A stretch of DNA of 24,688 bases from Diplocarpon mali (lineage: Eukaryota; Ascomycota; Leotiomycetes; Helotiales; Drepanopezizaceae), in the NCBI GenBank assembly GCA_024741835.1, contig JAENRP010000493.1:1-24688 (forward strand). The letters run 5' to 3'. Each line of letters opens with the position of its first letter. Within the stretch, counting starts at the first letter, position 1. Under the pieces are notes generated by a model that was not told the origin of the DNA, made no database searches, and was given only the letters and a program-made list of their open reading frames with translations. Positions 20,701 to 24,688 of the stretch are shown piece by piece. Position numbers and translations under genes: made by a program.

Positions 20701-22717
20701 AATACCTTAATAGGCTTTCAGCTTCTAATAGCTTTAATAGCCTATTATTAGTTGATACTTTATTATCAGCGGCTAGAAAGGACTAGTAATAGTAGTTCAA
20801 GGTTTTGCCGTTTTCCAGTTGCAAGCCTGGCTTAGGAGTCGTTTTTAGTAAAACCGCGAGATCTACTCGCGGTCCTAGCCTAAGAGTCATTTCCGCGAAT
20901 TTCACTTGTAATCCTAGCCTAAGAGTCGTTATTAGCGAATTTGCAAAATCCACTTGCGGTCCTGGCCTAAGAGTCATTTCTACTAAATTCACTTATAATC
21001 CTAGCTTAAGAGTTACCTTTAAAGACACCTTGCAATCTACCTATAGTCCTAGCTTAAGAGTCATTTTCGCGAATTTTACTCGCAATCCTAGCTTAAGAGT
21101 CTATCTATTCTCCCTATCCTCGCTTAATTATATTAAGGCAAAGAGTGCACTTTCCTTAAAGGAATCCACTTATAGGTTTAGCTTAAAAGTCAATTTCTAT
21201 AATATTACCTTTAAGATAATATAAAGTCCATCTTTGATTTTAGCTTTAAAGATCACTTTATAATTATTATTTATAAACTATATAAATTGATTATTAAAAA
21301 CTCTTATATAATTCAACTCTATATAGATCTTATAGCTAGATAAAAGATTAATACTTAAATTAGGTATAAGGAGAACATTTTATAAAAGGAAAGAAACGCT
21401 AGTAATATTCATCTTTACTATACCTATTAAGTCTATATACAACCTTCTACTACTAACCTTAATAGAGCGCCTTTTTATTTTAATAAGCAGGCCTTTAAAT
21501 AGGTAGGGTTTATTAGTCATATATGCTATATAGCTAGTATTATTATACCAGTCGGATTCAAGGATTTTATAAAGATCGGCTTTTAAAATATAAGCATCTT
21601 TATCATAATTATTATTTAAATTATTAAAAGTGGATTTAAGTTCAAATAACCTACTATTATTATTAGAGGTATCTGCTAAAGTTCTAACTAAATAGCCTTT
21701 TCCTTTGCCTTTCCTTAGTAGTTGCAGCCTTCGGCAGGATAAGGGTAGTTTGCTTCTTAACTTCTGCTTTAATTGCTTCTTAATATTAAAGCTAGCAACT
21801 ATATTAATCAATTGCCTTTTAACTTTATAATTAGTAATATTATAAGCACTATTATAGAAGTAGTATCCTTAATAAGCTTAAGGGCTTATCCTGCGCTCTT
21901 TCCTCTTCTTAGGCTTATCTTTGCCTTATAATATAGCATTTACCGATTTAAAGTATCCTTTAAGGTCTTGCTTAATAGTTTAAAGGAGGTCAATCTTCTT
22001 ATAGATCTTAAGGTTAGGTTAAATAAGAAGAGATTGTTTTACAATAGCGAACTTAAGAGGGAGGCTATTAAGTAGGAAACTAAAAAGCTAAGTTTCCTTA
22101 AAAGTTATAATTATCTTAAGATCTGCAGCTCTTACTCTTCTCCTCACTTTATATAATATAGACTAAGCAAAGTCTATATTCATATCTATATCCTTACTAT
22201 CTTTATCTTTTCTATACTAAAATAAAGTAATTTACTATAGCAGATATTAAGTATTAAAGGCAGTTGTTTAAGAGTATTTTACCTTTAAAGTATCCTATCT
22301 TATCTTCGCATTATTATAAACTCGAATAAAATCTCAGTCTTTATTACTTAAACTTCTATTAATCTTAAGCTTACATTTAGCTAAGGCTAGCTTATATTCC
22401 TTCTCCTTTTCTATATTTAAAATCTACCTTTAGGATTCTCGGTTATTATCTACTAAAGCTCTTAAGCTAAGCTTATTTAGTATATCTAGCAAATCCTTAG
22501 CAGTTATATTAGCTATTAAAGTAGAAGTAGACGAATCAGTAAAGGGAGTATAGAAGGCTATTCTCGCGTATTTAATAAGTGTCTTTTAAATCGCTATTTT
22601 AATGCCTTTGCTCTTAAAGTAAAGCTCTAAATCGTCGAACTATCGTTGCCAGTTCTTCCGAGAGAGTTAGAGGTCTCTAAGCTTAGTATTTCGATCGGAA
22701 TCGGATACTATTGCCAT
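17720..22717 (-). pseudogene. gag-pol: Copia gag-pol polyprotein
   Basis: One frame from ATG 22717-22715 (MAIVSDSDRNTKLRDL) to TAA 17722-17720, 1,665 codons with no net frameshift; checked at 21811, 18964, 18721 and 17722. Gag fills about 22717-21830; a tyrosine-rich GYYFYNSAYNITNY near 21880 may be a ruined zinc knuckle. Protease: DWYNNTSYIAYMTNKPYLF, catalytic Asp now Asn (21541-21539). The in-frame repeat array follows at 21190-20818. Pre-integrase/zinc-finger region: YRRFAHLGLEKLRGLYKVL (about 20690). Integrase tail: AEIDYCALLYDANLLLEFWD near 20170 and LDYICVFRSVCYSYI near 19990. RT: DIKNAFTKAIIKE at 18964, LANPYLFTYIKR near 18760, YINN (18721-18710) for YVDD. RNase H: VYTDSD (about 18205), SVAILSTKAEY, AIALAKNPYLYKRSKYINI, VVDGFIKLLK, ending LRLQKIVGA. 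Copia Pol makes cDNA in particles and integrates it; this copy cannot. Confidence 0.93.
20818..21190 (-). repeat. In-frame minisatellite in Copia Pol, alternating 13- and 16-residue units
   Basis: Seven copies of the 23-bp motif at 20818-21101, spaced alternately about 39 and 48 bp, plus a decayed eighth at 21168-21190. The period is divisible by three. The pol frame reads units such as TLRLGLQVKFAEM and TLRPGPQVDFANSLIT between protease and integrase. The alternation makes an 87-bp higher-order unit. The opposite strand is also open (20805-21224) because the repeat avoids stops on both strands. Confidence 0.85.
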
Positions 22718-22866
22718 TTCGAATAGAATTGCGTTTAAAATCAAATAAATTAAATAGTTAAAGGCACTCCTCCTATTGAAAAGTTAAAATGATTAAATAG
22801 CAGGTATTATAGAAGTATTAAATAGGAAGGAAGTCCTCTTATCGAAAAGGGTTTTTAGGCTATAAC
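22718..22866. other. Copia leader next to gag
   Basis: AT-rich leader between the gag start and the tandem repeats. A weak extra repeat-like segment (GGAAGTCCTCTTAT, about 22830) suggests the array once extended here. Confidence 0.4.
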
Positions 22867-23000
22867 GCAAGGAATTATACCTCCTACGAAATATAGTAAA
22901 GCAAGGAATCATACCTCTTATAGTACCAAAGGGGTTATAAAGCAAGGAATCATACCTCTTATAATACGGGTTAGCTAAATAGGGAATCATACCTCCTATT
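22867..23000. repeat. Tandem repeat in Copia 5' leader
   Basis: Four degenerate units of about 34-42 bp share the core GCAAGGAATCATACCTCYTAT. They lie between primer site and gag. The unit is unrelated in sequence to the 23-bp motif. Leader repeats in LTR elements can bear on packaging or transcription, but nothing here shows which. Confidence 0.75.
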
Positions 23001-23103
23001 TGCCGATTGCTCGCCTTTTACTATAAGTCTTATTCAACTTCCTATTAATAGTTGCAGCGCAAGTGCTTTCTAAGGGAAGTCAATAATCTATTATCAGTTT
23101 ATC

Positions 23104-23117
23104 CAAGGCTTATAACC
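23104..23117 (-). promoter_or_regulatory. Copia primer-binding site, half-tRNA initiator Met type
   Basis: Minus strand GGTTATAAGCCTTG abuts the 5' LTR. The complement of the anticodon stem-loop of yeast-type initiator tRNA-Met is GGTTATGAGCCCTG. The two mismatches are G to A and C to T, as RIP would make. Drosophila copia is known to prime from an internally cleaved half of this tRNA, so this is a recognisable mechanism rather than a 3'-end primer. Confidence 0.7.
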
Positions 23118-23312
23118 TATTAAGCTTAAGTAAGTCGGCGCAATAGGTATAGGAAACTTCTAAAGGTCGATAGTTAATATATTAATAAGAGTTAAGGAAG
23201 GAAGGTTACCCCTTTCTTCCCTACAGCTATATACATATTAATATCCTACTGACTAAGCAATAGGGTCACATGATAATACATCGGAGTGATAGCTGTATCA
23301 CCTATCTTAACA
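23118..23312 (-). repeat. Copia 5' LTR (right)
   Basis: 195 bp, TATTAAGC to CTTAACA. It retains more C and G than the left copy near its promoter-proximal end (for example GGTCACATG against GGTTATATA), so the copies were not mutated equally. Confidence 0.92.
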
Positions 23313-23317
23313 TAATA
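23313..23317. repeat. Target-site duplication of Copia, right copy
   Basis: TAATA, matching 17218-17222. It overlaps the first two bases of the chromovirus LTR (23316-23317). Confidence 0.85.
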
Positions 23318-23631
23318 TAATAATATAGAACCGCCAAAGTGCAAGATTAAGTATAGGAGTAAGAAGTGGTGCAAAAGGCATATTCTATAGGTCTAATACA
23401 AAGGAAATAAAGAAGTTAGAGAGCCCTCCTTATAGGAGAGTCCTTCTCCTTTATATATATTAGTAGCTTAAGGCTCTTTGCCCGTTTATATAATATTATA
23501 CAAGAATATCCTTTTGCACCTTTAGGGTCGATTCGAAATAACCCTATATCGAATCGAGATTGCAAAACCTTAAAATGCTATAAATGCCGTACTCCTGGGT
23601 AATTGCATTAGTTAGGGGTGCAGCTGTTACA
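23316..23631 (-). repeat. Chromovirus 5' LTR (right)
   Basis: Starts TATAATAATATAG, which is TGTAACGATACAG with five transitions, and ends GCTGTTACA. The minus strand has a TATA-like box at 23460-23448. The segment complementary to the primer site is at 23417-23405. Confidence 0.92.
23448..23460 (-). promoter_or_regulatory. TATA-like element of the chromovirus LTR
   Basis: Minus strand ATATATATAAAGG, about 40 bases upstream of the self-primer segment. It is conserved in the other LTR at about 10098-10108. Assigned by sequence and position only. Confidence 0.5.
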
Positions 23632-23636
23632 TAGTC
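23632..23636. repeat. Target-site duplication of the chromovirus, right copy
   Basis: TAGTC directly after GTTACA, identical to 9959-9963. Confidence 0.9.
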
Positions 23637-24688
23637 TAAGTTCTAAATATATTCTATTATAAATCATTATATACTAAAGAGAACTTCTTTATAATTATAG
23701 AATGATCTTAATCCTTTTCCTCTTATATTATTTATATAAAGGAGCGCAATATTAAGTATATAATCTATTAGTATCTTATAGATTACTTAAATAAATTGAG
23801 CGATCGAATTTATAGCCCTTTAAGGTAATCTTATTATCTAAAGTAGCTTAAGAGGGGTTTGAATTACTATTATATCTCTTGATTTAATATTAAAAATAAA
23901 TTGGTTATATTTAAAGAAGAAGTTAATAAAAGAGCTATAGGTTAATCTTACGAATTTATTTAAAAACTTATCTATATTTAAAGGAATATTAGCATCTCTA
24001 ATAGTTATTCAGTTTATCTTTACTACTACTATTATTAGTCTATAAGTTCCCTTCTCTTTCTTAATAACTAAGAACTATTTATTCTTATAAAGGCTATTAT
24101 AGAACTTAAGAATACCTTGCTTTAGCTTATCCTTTAATATTTCGATTACCTTTTCTTAAAGAGCTTTAGAGACCTTAAATGTTTTCTTTTGCTAAGCTTT
24201 ATAGGGTATTGTCTTAATCTTAATATAAGGCGTAACCTCTTTTCGAATTTGGCTAAGTTCCGTCTAGTCAAAAGCTAAAGCGTTCTTTTAATTTATTAAG
24301 GTTTTATAAAGTAGTTTGCATTCTTACTCTATTAAGTCTTCTCTAATTTTTAATATATTAAAACGTTCTTTTATTAGCTGATATCTAATAGGTTTATTAG
24401 AAAATTTGCCTATAATAAACTTATCGAATTTGCCACTTAGCTTTAGAAGTCGAAGCTTCTTATCTTATTCAAACTAATCATTTAATCCTCTAGGCTTTAA
24501 GCCGTTAGAGATTCCCTAATCTACTAATTATACTTTATCAGCCTTACTTTTATATATAATTCGAATATTAGCTAGTATTATACTTCTTTACTTCTTTCCT
24601 TTTTTATTAAATCTTATAAAACGGTTTGAATTTTCCTTTTTAAAAATAAATAAAAGATTTTCTAAGTTATTAATTTAAAGTATATAAA
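23637..24688 (-). pseudogene. Gypsy-A pol, 5' part: protease-RT linker and RT, truncated by window edge
   Basis: From the right edge the minus strand reads the linker (KLSGKFDKFIIGKFSNKPIR near 24430), then VTPYIKIKTIPYKA*QKKTF near 24220. RT follows: GILKFYNSLYKNK*FLVIKK near 24090, TIRDANIPLNIDKFLNKF near 23995, INFFFKYNQF, then IKSRDIIVIQTPLKLL near 23880, and YINNIRGKG at 23738 where the family has Y/F-I/L-DDI-x-VKG. Both catalytic Asp of the box are Asn. Reading resumes at 9963 after removal of the chromovirus and one TAGTC: the joint falls between the EYI*NLD region and the VLIQFERARVTVN region, as in intact relatives. The gag and 5' LTR would lie right of the window. Confidence 0.82.

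Larger units (their letters stand above)
17223..23312 (-). mobile_element. Copia (Ty1/Copia) LTR retrotransposon nested in the chromovirus
   Basis: A 6,090-bp element with 195-bp LTRs, TAATA duplication, half-tRNA-type primer site, one gag-pol ORF on the minus strand in Copia order (gag, protease, integrase, RT, RNase H), and a polypurine tract. The LTRs differ at about 20 sites, all transitions. It is the youngest insertion by nesting, yet as heavily mutated as its host element, so RIP acted after it landed or on both alike. Confidence 0.94.
9964..23631 (-). mobile_element. Chromodomain Gypsy LTR retrotransposon (chromovirus), RIP-mutated and interrupted by Copia
   Basis: Two 316-bp LTRs (9964-10279 and 23316-23631) face each other within TAGTC duplications. 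Both ends are TGTAAC...GTTACA in the less-mutated copy. The polypurine tract beside the left LTR and all gag/pol motifs put the element on the minus strand, so the right LTR is the 5' LTR. Without the Copia insertion it would be about 7.6 kb, normal for fungal Gypsy elements. Order on the minus strand: LTR, self-priming site, leader, gag with zinc knuckle, protease, RT, RNase H, integrase, chromodomain, antisense ORF, polypurine tract, LTR. The LTRs differ at about 30 sites, all transitions. Confidence 0.93.

Noticed and set aside
20805..21224. Plus-strand open frame of 139 codons with NPSLRV repeats
   Set aside because: It is the shadow of the in-frame Copia repeat on the minus strand; the minus frame is continuous with protease and integrase on either side.
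22793..22990. Minus-strand open frame of 65 codons
   Set aside because: It covers the Copia leader tandem repeats upstream of the gag ATG. Its repeated peptide is a by-product of the repeat.
1..24688. CRISPR array, bacterial operons or a plasmid/phage origin
   Set aside because: The repeats are degenerate minisatellites without spacers of even length, and all recognisable genes are fungal-type LTR retrotransposon genes.

Overview
The window is an AT-rich, gene-poor block from a filamentous ascomycete (Pezizomycotina), built almost entirely of dead LTR retrotransposons. Every recognisable reading frame is crowded with TAA/TAG codons where Gln or Trp is expected. The paired LTRs differ only by C/T and G/A transitions, with no gaps by eye. 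That is the signature of repeat-induced point mutation (RIP). I see no host gene, tRNA or rRNA. Genus cannot be called from the sequence alone.

The layout is nested on three levels, and all retroelement gag/pol genes lie on the minus strand. (1) The base layer is an old Gypsy family, called Gypsy-A here. Its pol is split: protease-RT linker and RT at 24688-23637, then RT end, RNase H and integrase at 9963-7641. (2) A chromodomain Gypsy element (chromovirus) at 9964-23631 interrupts that pol, with 316-bp LTRs and a perfect TAGTC target duplication. (3) A Copia element at 17223-23312, with 195-bp LTRs and a TAATA duplication, sits in the chromovirus exactly at its 5' LTR/primer-site junction. 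Left of Gypsy-A pol lie a 1,141-codon decayed frame of unknown function (7317-3892), an unresolved stretch (3891-3031) that may hold an LTR, and the gag-protease part of a second Gypsy element of apparently the same clade (3030-1).

The Copia gag-pol can be read in one frame for 4,998 bp with no net frameshift, and the unknown ORF likewise for 3,426 bp. Decay has therefore been by point mutation, not indels. RIP has removed catalytic residues: YVDD to YINN in Copia RT, YIDD to YINN in Gypsy-A RT, YLDD to YLND in chromovirus RT, and Asp to Asn in the Copia and left Gypsy proteases. The chromovirus integrase DDE triad with 35-residue spacing survives.

The most unusual observations are these. 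A Cys-rich antisense ORF lies between the chromovirus pol and its 3' LTR. The chromovirus appears to self-prime from its own LTR, while the Copia element seems to use the anticodon region of initiator tRNA-Met. The large unknown ORF follows Gypsy-A pol in the same frame. A 23-bp quasi-palindromic motif recurs in at least three unrelated reading frames here, and is amplified into an in-frame protein repeat in Copia.
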